The notes: generated by a model from the sequence alone, not told the origin. 42,021 nucleotides of DNA from JAMWCX01 sp964352425 (GCA_964352425.1 CAYGRZ010000008.1:1-42021); one strand, 5' to 3'. Positions 1 to 8,354 are shown, numbered from the stretch's first letter. Made by a program: numbers and translations.

Positions 1-1621
1 GTGGTGGTTCTGAAACTGAGCTGTTACATCGACTGTGGACTGTTGACTCTGGACTTCTCTTGACGTGCTCCGACAAATAGTTCCCCGTGAGATCATCGAT
101 CGCCTGTGTCAACTCCTGTATCCTGAGCTGCTTCTCGAAACGAGCCTTCATATCTTTCGGCGGGAAGGCCACCGACTCGAACTGGAGCCGCTTGCGCTCA
201 AAATACACCCTTCGCAGGTCATCGAGGATATCGTTTCTCAGCTGCGTCGTGAGCCTCGAACGGACATCGATATTTGTCTGGTCGTCGGACCATATCATAT
301 TGCCAAGATCCCACGACACGGATACGTCGATACCTTCGGATATATCATCCGGGCCGCCCACGACATAATCTTTCGTCGCGCTCGTATATATCTCATACGA
401 GTTGGAGCGGCTGTTATCGAACCCGACACTCACCTTCGGCACAAGCGCCTTGAGCCGCGCCTCGCTTCTCCACTTCTTTATCTTTTCGGGATCGACCTCA
501 TTAAAGCGCAGCGCCGCCCGCTGCAATTCGCCGATGTCTGGCTCGCTATTGTAAACGATCTCAAGCGATTTCAAGTTCTTCTCGACATCGATGTATTGGT
601 TTTCGATAAAGTTGCCGCTCTCCAGCCTGTACAGCCCCTTTTCCGTGAGCGCCCACAATGACGCCTCGTCGGCTGAGGCATACACCAAGCTGTTCACGCT
701 CAGTGTCTTTTCAAATCCCCTGTAAAGCTCGGACCACTTCTTCTTCTCAGGCAAGAACGCGTAGACGCCCTTCGACGTGGCGCAGTGCAGCCTGTCCGTG
801 CCTGCCGATACGAGGATACACTTCACGCTGCCGGCGAGTCCGTCCGTCGATACTCGCGCCCAAGCCTTCCCGCGATCATCAGAATAGACGATCCTCTTAC
901 CGGCCCCGGCAAAAAGACGCTTACCCTTGATTGCGATGCAGGCGATCCCGCCGACTAAAGTTTCCTCGGCTTCAACAGAGTCGCCCGATTCATCGGCGAT
1001 CTCATCGGGGCCGCCGACGCCGGACGGATCGCCATATATCTTTTCCCACGCATACGGGCTGTCCTTACTGATATAGAGCCCGTCATCGGAGCCCGCATAG
1101 ATATATCCGCTATCAATGGCGATGCACCCGATGCGCCTGTTTTTGAGGATCCCGCTGATATTGCGCCACCTCGCGCCGCCATCATCGCTTAAGAATACGC
1201 CTTTCCCGGTGCCTATCATGGCCTTTTTCGGATCACGGCGCGACACCTCTATCGACAGTATGTTGCTCTTCTCAGGCAGGATCGTCCGGAAGACATTTCG
1301 CCAGGTCTTTCCCGCGTCACCCGACATATAGATACCCCTCTTCGTGCCTATCAACACGCCCCCTGAGCTGCGGCCGATAGAGGTGATCTCGTTCTCGCCC
1401 GATGGAAGCGAGAATACCGGCCGCCACCTGTCCTGAGCGTCCCCTGCCGCATAGACCTCAAAACGGGTCGCCAGATATAGAGTGCCTTTGTCCGCTATCA
1501 TCGCGCGGCTGTCGACATTGCGTATCGAGCCGTCTTTTGCGGCGTAGAGCTCCTGCGGATAGGCCCTCACCGTGATGAGTAAAAGCATCGTGAATAAAAA
1601 TGCTGCGGCCCTGCCGTGCAT
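1..1621 (-). CDS. Secreted Asp-box beta-propeller protein with C-terminal helical region (partial, runs off left edge)
   Basis: The frame is open from an ATG at 1621 to the window edge (540 codons, no stop), so the C-terminus is not visible. Residues 1-23 form a signal peptide ending near AYPQ. Four Asp-box motifs of the BNR/sialidase-like propeller type (SxDxGxxW) are seen near residues 100-107, 145-152, 185-192 (degenerate) and 247-254, which predicts a beta-propeller over about residues 30-340. Residues 350-520 differ: a helical linker, a short strand-rich stretch around VPKVSVGFDNSR, then a long charged helix (DILDDLRRVYFERKRL), reminiscent of outer-membrane-associated proteins. The RBS GGAGG precedes the ATG by 6 nt. 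The last 18 or so residues are read from a heptamer repeat (31-58), so the natural end may be near residue 521. Binding target unknown; extracytoplasmic location is inferred from the signal peptide. Confidence 0.8.
   Translation of the reverse strand, partial: MHGRAAAFLFTMLLLITVRAYPQELYAAKDGSIRNVDSRAMIADKGTLYLATRFEVYAAGDAQDRWRPVFSLPSGENEITSIGRSSGGVLIGTKRGIYMSGDAGKTWRNVFRTILPEKSNILSIEVSRRDPKKAMIGTGKGVFLSDDGGARWRNISGILKNRRIGCIAIDSGYIYAGSDDGLYISKDSPYAWEKIYGDPSGVGGPDEIADESGDSVEAEETLVGGIACIAIKGKRLFAGAGKRIVYSDDRGKAWARVSTDGLAGSVKCILVSAGTDRLHCATSKGVYAFLPEKKKWSELYRGFEKTLSVNSLVYASADEASLWALTEKGLYRLESGNFIENQYIDVEKNLKSLEIVYNSEPDIGELQRAALRFNEVDPEKIKKWRSEARLKALVPKVSVGFDNSRSNSYEIYTSATKDYVVGGPDDISEGIDVSVSWDLGNMIWSDDQTNIDVRSRLTTQLRNDILDDLRRVYFERKRLQFESVAFPPKDMKARFEKQLRIQELTQAIDDLTGNYLSEHVKRSPESTVHSRCNSSVSEPP
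31..58. repeat. Heptanucleotide array, GACTNNN class
   Basis: Four consecutive 7-nt units: GACTGTG, GACTGTT, GACTCTG, GACTTCT. Same class as the arrays at 1917-1937 and 27487-27521. It lies inside the open frame of the propeller gene near its apparent natural end. Confidence 0.75.
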
Positions 1622-1649
1622 ATCGCACCTCCTGTTTGGCAGGTGCGAT
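1622..1649 (-). promoter_or_regulatory. Inverted repeat between -10 box and start codon (candidate operator)
   Basis: Perfect 9-bp arms ATCGCACCT (1622-1630) and AGGTGCGAT (1641-1649) separated by 10 nt. One arm overlaps the -10 box, the other ends immediately before the ATG and covers the ribosome binding site. Because transcription probably starts within or after the promoter-side arm, an RNA hairpin may not form fully, so a DNA operator for a dimeric repressor is the more likely reading. Confidence 0.5.
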
Positions 1650-1676
1650 CTTAACAGAATGTTAGCTTTTTGTCAA
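1648..1676 (-). promoter_or_regulatory. Sigma70-type promoter of the propeller gene
   Basis: On the minus strand TTGACA (1676-1671), a 17-nt spacer, then TAAGAT (1653-1648). The predicted start of transcription falls near 1641, about 20 nt before the ATG at 1621, leaving just enough leader for the GGAGG ribosome binding site. The -10 box overlaps an inverted repeat (see 1622-1649). Confidence 0.7.
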
Positions 1677-1715
1677 TCTTATTTTGATTATTTATCAAAT
1701 TCTGCATTAAGGGAA

Positions 1716-1743
1716 GCCCCGCCCGTAAGTTCAGGGGCGGGGC
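1716..1743 (-). terminator. GC-rich hairpin after the efflux operon
   Basis: Perfect 9-bp stem GCCCCGCCC (1716-1724) / GGGCGGGGC (1735-1743) with a 10-nt loop, 17 nt after the stop of the last gene of the operon. Read on the minus strand it is followed by TTCCCTTAAT, only a weak U tract. It separates the efflux operon from the promoter of the next gene. A REP-like extragenic palindrome is the alternative. Confidence 0.5.
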
Positions 1744-1759
1744 GTATCCTAATTCTAAC

Positions 1760-1900
1760 CTACCGTGACTTCTTCCTGCGCTTCAGCGCCTTCGCCATCC
1801 TTGCGAGCGCAATATCGCGCGTCTTGCCTTCGGTGATATGTTCGCAGCAGATAGCCGCGTATCCCGTCCTGTTCTTTATCTTGAACGTCTTTATCTTCAT
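1760..1900 (-). CDS. 46-residue HicB-like small protein
   Basis: ATG at 1900 with a strong ribosome binding site (AGGAAGGGG just upstream) and TAG at 1762-1760. The product begins MKIKTFKIKNRTGYAAICC and continues EHITEGKTRDIALARMAKALK, ending in a basic tail KRRKKSR. The order strand (xGYAAxC), turn, ExTxGxTxxxALxxMxxAL helix is the pattern of the HicB antitoxin fold, but the protein is much shorter than typical HicB (about 70-150 residues) and no HicA partner (small dsRBD-like toxin) is next to it. It follows the PG0541-like gene by 36 nt and precedes the hairpin at 1716-1743, so it is probably the last gene of the efflux operon. Function unknown; toxin-antitoxin activity is not supported here. 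Confidence 0.6.
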   Translation of the reverse strand: MKIKTFKIKNRTGYAAICCEHITEGKTRDIALARMAKALKRRKKSR

Positions 1901-1916
1901 CCCCTTCCTTTCTGTC

Positions 1917-1937
1917 GACTCCCGACTGTCGACTGAC
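1917..1937. repeat. Heptanucleotide array, GACTNNN class
   Basis: Three 7-nt units, GACTCCC GACTGTC GACTGAC, filling the gap between the PG0541-like gene (its stop codon TAG at 1939-1937 touches the array) and the 46-residue gene. Confidence 0.7.
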
Positions 1938-2227
1938 TACGTCGCTTCCTCCAGAGCCCACACGAACGCCTTGACGCCTTCTTTACCGAGACTCTTTCGC
2001 ATGTCCTTCACGCATGACAGAAGCTGCTTCGCCTCGTCGTCTTTGCAGGCGACATACAGAATATTGTTGAGGCCCGGCCAGATATCATTGCCCAGATGCG
2101 TGCCGGATGTCGTGCCCTTGCCGTAGATCCTGGTAAGTTTCGTGTAGTTCTTAAGCGCGCAGCAGCCCAGGGTTTCCATGACCTCATCATCGATCGCTTC
2201 ATTGTAATTTATCATGACCATCTTCAC
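1937..2227 (-). CDS. PG0541-like transporter-associated protein (PII-like fold)
   Basis: 96 residues from a GTG start whose codon overlaps the TGA of the RND pump gene (4-nt overlap), so translation is probably coupled. The sequence begins (M)KMVMINYNEAIDDEVM and carries the motif GKGTTSGTHLGNDIWPG followed by NNILYVA and a C-terminal FVWALEE. This matches my memory of the small PG0541-type proteins encoded directly after RND pumps, which resemble PII signalling proteins in fold. Known of the family: genetic association with RND transporters; role not established. Inferred: a cytoplasmic partner or sensor of the pump encoded upstream. The tight coupling argues for a stoichiometric role. Confidence 0.7.
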   Translation of the reverse strand: MKMVMINYNEAIDDEVMETLGCCALKNYTKLTRIYGKGTTSGTHLGNDIWPGLNNILYVACKDDEAKQLLSCVKDMRKSLGKEGVKAFVWALEEAT

Positions 2228-5200
2228 GCGGCACCTCCGTGTTTCATCTTTTTCCCGTTCTTCCTGACCCTCGACTCGACGACGGCATACAGCGTCGGGA
2301 CGAAGAGCATCGTCACGAACGTCGCTACGGAGAGCCCGCCGAGCATCGTGATGCCGAGTGGCCTCCAGGACTCGGAACCCTCACCCGCGGAGAACGCGAG
2401 CGGCGCGAGCCCTACGAGCGTGGTTATGGTCGTCATGAGAACCGGCCTTAAGCGGTTCTTACCGCCCAGCGTCACCGCCTCGAGCATCGAATATCCCCTG
2501 TCGCGCAGCAGCGCAATATAGCTTATCAAAACTATGGCGTTATCGACGACGATACCCATGAGCATGACGACGCCGAGGAACGACATGACGCTCAGCGTCG
2601 TTCCGGTCAGCACTAAACTGAATATGACGCCGGTGAAGGTGAACGGCACCGCGAACATGATGATGAGCGGGTCGAGAAGCGACTCGAACTGCGCCGCCAT
2701 GACCATATATACGAGTATAATGCCGAGGATGAGCAAAAGCAAGAGGTCCCTGAACGCCTTCACCTGTTCTTCGGCCTCACCGCCGAAATTGATCATGATG
2801 TCGGGCGGCATCGCTATCGTCGCCATCTGGCGCTTCAGGTCCTCGATGATCTTACCCGGTGAGCGCTTGAACGCATTGCATGAGACCGTTACCACCCTTT
2901 CCCTGTTCTGGCGCTCGATCGAGACCGGGCCGGTCACCTCGACGACTTTCGCTATGTTGCCGAGCTTCACCTGCTCCCCGCTTGTCGGGGAGACGATAAA
3001 GAGGTCCTCTATATCCTCGGGCTTTGCGCGCGACGATTCCTCAAGCCGCACGTATATGTCGTACGTCTCGCCTTTTTCGCGGTACCGCGCCGCCGTCGCT
3101 CCTTCGATAAAAGTCTTGGCGGTTTCGGCGATCGTGCTCATGTCGATCCCCATCACGGCCGCCTTTTCACGGTCAACCTTTATCGTCAGTTCGGGGCGAT
3201 CTATCTCCCTCGATATGCCGGCATCGACCGCGCCGGGGATCTTCCCCATCATATCCTGTATCTTATTGGCGACGATGTCGGTCTCGGCGAAGGAATGGCC
3301 TATCACCTCGACCTGTATCGCCTTGCCGCCCATGCCGGTGATCATCCTTCCGATCGGGTTACCCGTCGAAACGTCGACCTTCAGCACGCCGGGGATCTTG
3401 CGTATCTGGTGCCTGACTTTCTGCCCTGCTTCGAATACCGACCTCTTCCGCTTGTTCTTCGGCGGGAGTTTGGCACCCGCCACGACGACATGCGATCCGG
3501 ACGACCCGCCCATGACCCTGCCCGTACCGCGGCCCGACTCACCGCTTCGTACGTACGAGAGCATCTTTTCGGGGATCTCTGTATCCAGGATATCCTCGAC
3601 GCGCTTCGCGACCTTATCCGACTCCTCGACCCTCGTACCGAGCGCCATATCTATGGTGATCCTGATGTCACCCGTATCCTCCTCGGGGATGAACTCATTA
3701 CCGACGAATTTGAAAAGGAAGAGGCTGGCGATGAACAGAGCGGTAAATCCGATGATGACCGTCTTCTTATGCTCAAGACACCATGCGAGCGCCCTCCCGT
3801 ACGCCTCTTCCCAGCTCCTGAACCAGCGTTCGGAGGTATCGTAGAAGCCCTGCATGAATCCCGGGCGCTTGACACCCTGCGGCGACGGCCTCATCCATTT
3901 GGCGCAGAGCATCGGGCTGAAGGTGGCGGCGGTAAAACATGACGCCAGGAGCGTCACGGTGATCACCATAGCCAGCTCGCCGAACATGATACCGATGACG
4001 CCGGGAATGAGAAGCATCGGCAGGAAAACGACGACGGTCGTGAGCGTCGTAGCCGATATCGCAAGGAACATCTCCGATGTGCCGAAGATGGCCGCTTCCT
4101 GCGGCCGCTGGCCCCGCTCGAGATGGCGGTAGACATTATCGACGACGACGATCGCGTTATCGACGACCATGCCGCAGGCTATCGCAAGCGATGAGAGGCT
4201 TATCGTGTTGATCGTCTTGCCTGACAGGAAGAGGTAGATAAAGGCGATAAGGAGCGAGAACGGGATGGTGAGCGCTATGATGAGGCTCGGCAGGAACTGC
4301 CGCAGGAAGAACCAGACGACAAGTATGACGCCGATGATACCCTGCCCCAGCGACTCTTTCAGCGAATTGAGCGAGTTGATGACATCCTGGGATGTATCGA
4401 AGAGTATCTTCATCTTCACGTCGGAAGGGAGCGTCTTTTCTATCTGCGAGAGCTTCTTTTTTACAAGGTCGGCGACCTGGACGGTGTTCGTGCCCGTCTG
4501 CTTCTGGACCATCATCATGAGGGCGGGCTTCCGGTCGAACCTGAGGATAGTGGCCACCTCTCTGTAGCTATCCTCAACCTTCGCGACATCCTTGAGATAG
4601 ACGTACTTATTGTCCCGCTTGCCCAGGATGACAAGGTTCATCTCCTCGGGGCTGGTGAACTCGCCGGGCAACCGCAGGAGATAGTCGGTAAGCCCCGTCT
4701 TTATGTTGCCGACGGGCTGCGTGACGTTCTCGCGCTTGATGGCGTTTTTGATATCGAGTATGGAGAACCCGTATCCCTCGAGCTTTTTCCTGTCGATCCA
4801 GACGTTGACCTGCCGTTCAAGCCCGCCCATGAGCTGGACCGTCCCGACGCCGGGGATCTGCCTGAGCGGATCTCCCACGCGCTTATCGATCGTGTCGTAG
4901 AGCTCCGGATAGCTCTGATCAGCGGATATCCCCAAAAAGACGATCGGTATCATCGCGGTATTGAACTTGAATATGAAGGGGTTGTCCATCTCTTCCGGTA
5001 TGTCCGGCAGGAAACGCTTGGAAAGCTCGATGCGGTCGCGGATATCGTTCGAGGCCTCGTCGAGGTTCGTGCCCCAGACGAATTTCAGGGTAACGACACA
5101 GACGCCCTCTCTCGACTTTGATGTTATCTTCTCGACGCCGGGCGTCGTCGCCAGCTGGTTCTCGAGCGGCTCGGTGACGCGGGTCTCGACGTCTTCGGAG

Positions 5201-5364
5201 CTCGCGCCCGGATACTGCGCGATGACCGTAATGGCAGGCGGCTCTATCTCGGGCATGAGATCAATGCCGAGCCTTGTGAGGCTGTAAAAGGCGATGATGA
5301 TGATCGATGAGAAGATCATCAGGTTGGTTATGGGTTTTTTAACGCCGAATTCGGGTAGATTCAT
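2224..5364 (-). CDS. RND-family efflux pump, inner-membrane permease (HAE1/AcrB type)
   Basis: 1046 residues, full length for AcrB/MexB-type pumps that use the proton gradient to export hydrophobic compounds through a tripartite channel. First membrane segment at about residues 13-31, then the periplasmic pore domain with YPGASSEDVETRVTEPLE (51-68), a central membrane block from about 340, the second periplasmic loop, and a final membrane block. The TM4 proton relay reads VDN (D402, N403) where AcrB has two adjacent aspartates, and the TM10 equivalent of the AcrB lysine reads GIVVDNAIVL; these are common in non-enterobacterial members, so coupling details probably differ from AcrB. No cation-specific CusA-type methionine cluster was recognised. 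It lies 3 nt after the membrane-fusion protein gene and overlaps the PG0541-like gene. Substrate cannot be told from sequence. Confidence 0.95.
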   Translation of the reverse strand: MNLPEFGVKKPITNLMIFSSIIIIAFYSLTRLGIDLMPEIEPPAITVIAQYPGASSEDVETRVTEPLENQLATTPGVEKITSKSREGVCVVTLKFVWGTNLDEASNDIRDRIELSKRFLPDIPEEMDNPFIFKFNTAMIPIVFLGISADQSYPELYDTIDKRVGDPLRQIPGVGTVQLMGGLERQVNVWIDRKKLEGYGFSILDIKNAIKRENVTQPVGNIKTGLTDYLLRLPGEFTSPEEMNLVILGKRDNKYVYLKDVAKVEDSYREVATILRFDRKPALMMMVQKQTGTNTVQVADLVKKKLSQIEKTLPSDVKMKILFDTSQDVINSLNSLKESLGQGIIGVILVVWFFLRQFLPSLIIALTIPFSLLIAFIYLFLSGKTINTISLSSLAIACGMVVDNAIVVVDNVYRHLERGQRPQEAAIFGTSEMFLAISATTLTTVVVFLPMLLIPGVIGIMFGELAMVITVTLLASCFTAATFSPMLCAKWMRPSPQGVKRPGFMQGFYDTSERWFRSWEEAYGRALAWCLEHKKTVIIGFTALFIASLFLFKFVGNEFIPEEDTGDIRITIDMALGTRVEESDKVAKRVEDILDTEIPEKMLSYVRSGESGRGTGRVMGGSSGSHVVVAGAKLPPKNKRKRSVFEAGQKVRHQIRKIPGVLKVDVSTGNPIGRMITGMGGKAIQVEVIGHSFAETDIVANKIQDMMGKIPGAVDAGISREIDRPELTIKVDREKAAVMGIDMSTIAETAKTFIEGATAARYREKGETYDIYVRLEESSRAKPEDIEDLFIVSPTSGEQVKLGNIAKVVEVTGPVSIERQNRERVVTVSCNAFKRSPGKIIEDLKRQMATIAMPPDIMINFGGEAEEQVKAFRDLLLLLILGIILVYMVMAAQFESLLDPLIIMFAVPFTFTGVIFSLVLTGTTLSVMSFLGVVMLMGIVVDNAIVLISYIALLRDRGYSMLEAVTLGGKNRLRPVLMTTITTLVGLAPLAFSAGEGSESWRPLGITMLGGLSVATFVTMLFVPTLYAVVESRVRKNGKKMKHGGAA

Positions 5365-5367
5365 TAT

Positions 5368-6246
5368 TTATTCCTCTGCAGCCACCATCGCGCCGTCCTT
5401 CAATTTCTGCTGCCCCATGATGACGACCGCGTCACCCTCTTTAAGCCCCTCGGACACCTCGACATACGCTCCCTTGCGGGTTCCGAGCGTCACCGGCCGC
5501 AGATAGGCTCGTCCACCCTCTATCACGTATACATACACGGGGGGCATCCTGCCGATAACAGCCTCCTTGAGAATGACCGGATTACTCCTCTGCTCTTCTA
5601 TAATAAGATCGACCTTCGCGAACATCCCCGACTGCAATCGGCGGTCGGCGTTCTCTATGAGGATCTCTATAGGAGCCGTGCGGGTCTGCAGGTCTACGAC
5701 AGGGCTTATCCTCGTAACGTTACCGGCGAAATCCTCGCCCGGATACGCGTCTACCTGTATGATCGCCTTTTGGCCCGTCCGTATCTTCGGCAAATAGCTT
5801 TCCGGGATATCGAGGTCTATCTCCGCTTTAGCCATATCGGCAACGAGCGCTATCGGCGTCGTTATGGTGACGTTCGAGCCAAGGTCCACATAGATGCGGC
5901 CGACGGTACCGGCGAGCGGGCTTTCGACAGGTGCCTTCTCGAACTTTAACCCCACCTCGTCCCTGTCTATATACGCGATGACGTCGCCCTTGGCGACTGC
6001 GCTTCCCTCTTCCTTGACCTTCTCCGCTATCTTGCCGGTCACTTTCGGATAGACGATCGCTTCATCCTGTCCTTTGATGTTTCCGACATACTCGAGCCCC
6101 TTGGAGACATCGTGGAGCCCGACCTTCATGATCTTGACCGGTATGGCCTCGTCGGCCTTTTCTTTCTTTGCGGCCTCCTTGCCGCAGCCGGCCGTCAGGG
6201 TCGCGGCGATCAGGATACATGTAAAGTACATAAATATTTTCTGCAT
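5368..6246 (-). CDS. RND efflux periplasmic adaptor (membrane-fusion lipoprotein)
   Basis: 292 residues with a lipoprotein signal and lipobox LTAGC (Cys21), so it is probably anchored by lipid to the inner membrane. The order of domains follows the HlyD/AcrA adaptor family: a split lipoyl domain (around GNIKGQDEAIVYPKVTGKI and SPLAGTVGRIYVDLGSNV), a very short or absent hairpin between them, a beta-barrel domain (AEIDLDIPESYLPKIRTGQKA), and a membrane-proximal domain ending GLKEGDAVVIMGQQKLKDGA. At under 300 residues it is short because the alpha-helical hairpin that normally reaches TolC is essentially missing; contact with the outer-membrane channel must then be made differently. It links the pump to the TolC-like gene directly upstream (9-nt gap). 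Confidence 0.92.
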   Translation of the reverse strand: MQKIFMYFTCILIAATLTAGCGKEAAKKEKADEAIPVKIMKVGLHDVSKGLEYVGNIKGQDEAIVYPKVTGKIAEKVKEEGSAVAKGDVIAYIDRDEVGLKFEKAPVESPLAGTVGRIYVDLGSNVTITTPIALVADMAKAEIDLDIPESYLPKIRTGQKAIIQVDAYPGEDFAGNVTRISPVVDLQTRTAPIEILIENADRRLQSGMFAKVDLIIEEQRSNPVILKEAVIGRMPPVYVYVIEGGRAYLRPVTLGTRKGAYVEVSEGLKEGDAVVIMGQQKLKDGAMVAAEE

Positions 6247-6255
6247 GAACGCCTC

Positions 6256-7794
6256 CTACTCCATCTTGATATTGTCATACGCCAGCGTCATGCCTTCGGC
6301 CTTCGCCAGCTCCACAATTGCCTTGTTGTAGTCTATGGCGCTGCCGGCGTAATTGACCTCGGCCCGGGCGAGCTTCTCCTGATAATCGATGATGTCGTGC
6401 GTCGACACCAGCCCGGCCTTGAACCGCTCGGATTGCGCCTCGTAATTCCTGGCCTCCGCCTCTTTTATCTTGACGCTTGCCTCGAGCATCCTGTATCTGA
6501 TCTCGACGTCCCGGACGGCGTTGCGTACCTCCAGCAGTATTTTCTGCTCGAGCCTCTTGAAGGCCAGGAGCGCCTGCTGCTTCTCGAGCCTCGACTTCTG
6601 GTATTTTCCCTTCGCATCGTCGTTGCCGAGCGGGACCTTGACGCTGACACCGATCGACCAGTCCTGGTACTGGCCGCCGCCGAGGACGCCCATGTCCTTT
6701 TCGAAGTTCTTCGCAAGGCCGTTGAAGCCGTAGCTGCCGACGAGGTCCACGATGGGGAGCATGCCGTTCTTGTTGTATATGACGGTGATATCCTTGTTCT
6801 TGAGATCTATCTTCGCGGCCTCGTAGTCGGGCCTGTGGCCAAACGCCTTGTCGAGCGAATCGATGATATCGGCCTTCTTCTGTTCATACGCGATGATGTC
6901 GAGAAGCACTATATCGGCGTTCCAGAGCTCTTCGTCGTTGACAAGATTGGTGATGAATTTCAGGTTATCCTCGGCAAGCTTCATGACGCCCTCGGCCGCG
7001 GCGACCGCCTGCTCGAAGCGCGCTACTTCAGACTCCGACTGGAGCAGGTCGACGTTGGAGGCGAGCCCCTTGGCGTATTTTTCCTTATTGATCGCGTAGA
7101 GGTCCTCGACCCTCTTCAGCGAGACGACAGCCGTCTTGTACTGCTCCTGGCTGTACTGAAAATCATAATATGCCTTCTTCACGTCGGTAAGGGTCCTTAT
7201 CACTTCCTGCGTGAAATCCTGAACGGATTTGAGCTTATTGTTCTTCGCGATCAGGAAATCCGCCTGGGTCACCGTAAAGCCGAACCCCTTCATGAGCGGC
7301 TGCGTCACCGTCACCGCCGCGAATGAATCGAACGTGGGATTGATGGACTGGAAGTATTGGTCGTAATTCGAGCGCGTCCTCAGCGTATCGAAATCGACAG
7401 AGAGCTTCGTGCCGCTTATCAGCGTCTGGTCATACCCGAAATTTATGGTATTGGTCCGCACCTTGGTAGGGTTCGGCCCAAAGAGGGGCCTGTCGCTGTT
7501 ATCGGTATCGTCTTCCATAAGATAATCGAACGAGAGCATGGGGTCGAACTTGCCGTATTGAGTCTTCACATTGGCGTCGGCTATCTTCGGGACGATGCTC
7601 ATTATCTGTATCTCGGAATTTTTCTTCAGCGCCATCGCGACGCAATCGACCATGGCTATCTTGAGGATCTTGCGGCTTTCCATCGAAGCGATGTACGCGC
7701 CCTTGTCAAAGGCAGGGCCTTCCTGCGCGCGGGCGCTTGCGGCCGCGGCCAAAAAAAAGACCAGCAGTATCGCTATGACATTCCTGATATTCAT
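6256..7794 (-). CDS. TolC-family outer-membrane efflux protein
   Basis: 512 residues with a signal peptide ending SARAQ (about residue 24). Two halves of the outer-membrane efflux protein type, each with long amphipathic helices (for example the stretch around EQYKTAVVSLKRVEDLYAINKEKYAKGLAS and the later RFKAGLVSTHDIIDYQEKLARAEVNY) and beta-hairpins (FDYLMEDDTDNS; VDLVGSYGFNGL) that would form the barrel. The trimer of such proteins makes the outer-membrane channel of tripartite pumps. Encoded between marR (11-nt gap) and the adaptor, so it is the dedicated channel of this pump. Confidence 0.93.
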   Translation of the reverse strand: MNIRNVIAILLVFFLAAAASARAQEGPAFDKGAYIASMESRKILKIAMVDCVAMALKKNSEIQIMSIVPKIADANVKTQYGKFDPMLSFDYLMEDDTDNSDRPLFGPNPTKVRTNTINFGYDQTLISGTKLSVDFDTLRTRSNYDQYFQSINPTFDSFAAVTVTQPLMKGFGFTVTQADFLIAKNNKLKSVQDFTQEVIRTLTDVKKAYYDFQYSQEQYKTAVVSLKRVEDLYAINKEKYAKGLASNVDLLQSESEVARFEQAVAAAEGVMKLAEDNLKFITNLVNDEELWNADIVLLDIIAYEQKKADIIDSLDKAFGHRPDYEAAKIDLKNKDITVIYNKNGMLPIVDLVGSYGFNGLAKNFEKDMGVLGGGQYQDWSIGVSVKVPLGNDDAKGKYQKSRLEKQQALLAFKRLEQKILLEVRNAVRDVEIRYRMLEASVKIKEAEARNYEAQSERFKAGLVSTHDIIDYQEKLARAEVNYAGSAIDYNKAIVELAKAEGMTLAYDNIKME

Positions 7795-7805
7795 GGGGCT
7801 TTCCC

Positions 7806-8246
7806 TTAATCCTTGAGATGCTCCTTTAAATGCGTCAGTATGTTCAGGTACTGTTCGCGCTCTTCCTGCGAGATCATACCGAATATCCTGACCGATATCT
7901 CCTTGCGCTTTTGGATCATACCCCGCACCATCTTCGACCCCTTTGCCGTAGGCTTTATCCTGACGATGCGCCTGTCCTTCGGGTCGCTGGACCGCAGGAC
8001 GTACCCGTCGCGGACGAGCCTCTGCACCACGCCGGTCATCGCGGCCGTCGTGACATTCAGGTGTCTGGCCATGTCGCTCATCTTACACTCGCCGAGCCTG
8101 TTGAGGAACTCAAGAACGAAGAACTGCGGCATCGTCATCTTCAGCTTATAGAACTCGGTCGCCTGAGATTTCATGAACTCTTTCATGATGAAGGGCATCA
8201 GCTCGCTTACCCTGTCGGCGAATTCGGAGAGGCTGGGCTGCGGCAT
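7806..8246 (-). CDS. MarR-family transcriptional regulator of the efflux operon
   Basis: 146 residues, normal length for MarR. Winged helix at about 45-100: helix MSDMARHLNVTTAAMTGVVQRLVRDG carries the recognition helix (about 66-79) and the wing contains the family signature DPKDRR (88-93). N- and C-terminal helices would form the dimer. First gene of the operon marR-tolC-adaptor-pump-PG0541-hicB-like. By analogy with MarR/MexR regulators it probably represses its own promoter until a ligand binds. RBS AAGGAG lies just upstream of the ATG. Confidence 0.92.
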   Translation of the reverse strand: MPQPSLSEFADRVSELMPFIMKEFMKSQATEFYKLKMTMPQFFVLEFLNRLGECKMSDMARHLNVTTAAMTGVVQRLVRDGYVLRSSDPKDRRIVRIKPTAKGSKMVRGMIQKRKEISVRIFGMISQEEREQYLNILTHLKEHLKD

Positions 8247-8292
8247 TGTTAATCTCCTTTATTGTTTATACTCTTAAATGTTTACACTATTA

Positions 8293-8321
8293 ACTATACC
8301 ATCAAAAAAAAGACCTGTCAA
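8293..8321 (-). promoter_or_regulatory. Promoter of the marR-efflux operon, with nearby repeats
   Basis: On the minus strand TTGACA (8321-8316), 17-nt spacer containing a T8 run, TATAGT (8298-8293): a near-consensus sigma70 promoter. Between it and marR the direct repeats TGTTTATAC and TGTTTACAC (plus-strand reading, 16 nt apart) lie in the untranslated leader where autorepression by MarR would be expected; they are candidates, not proven operators. Confidence 0.7.
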
Positions 8322-8354
8322 GGCCCGGAGTGAAATATTTTTCGAGCGCTACGG

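Noticed and set aside
1755..1961. 68-codon minus-strand frame beginning MGSGGSDVV
   Set aside because: Low-complexity and charged; it overlaps in another frame the 46-residue gene, which has the better ribosome binding site and a recognisable fold pattern.
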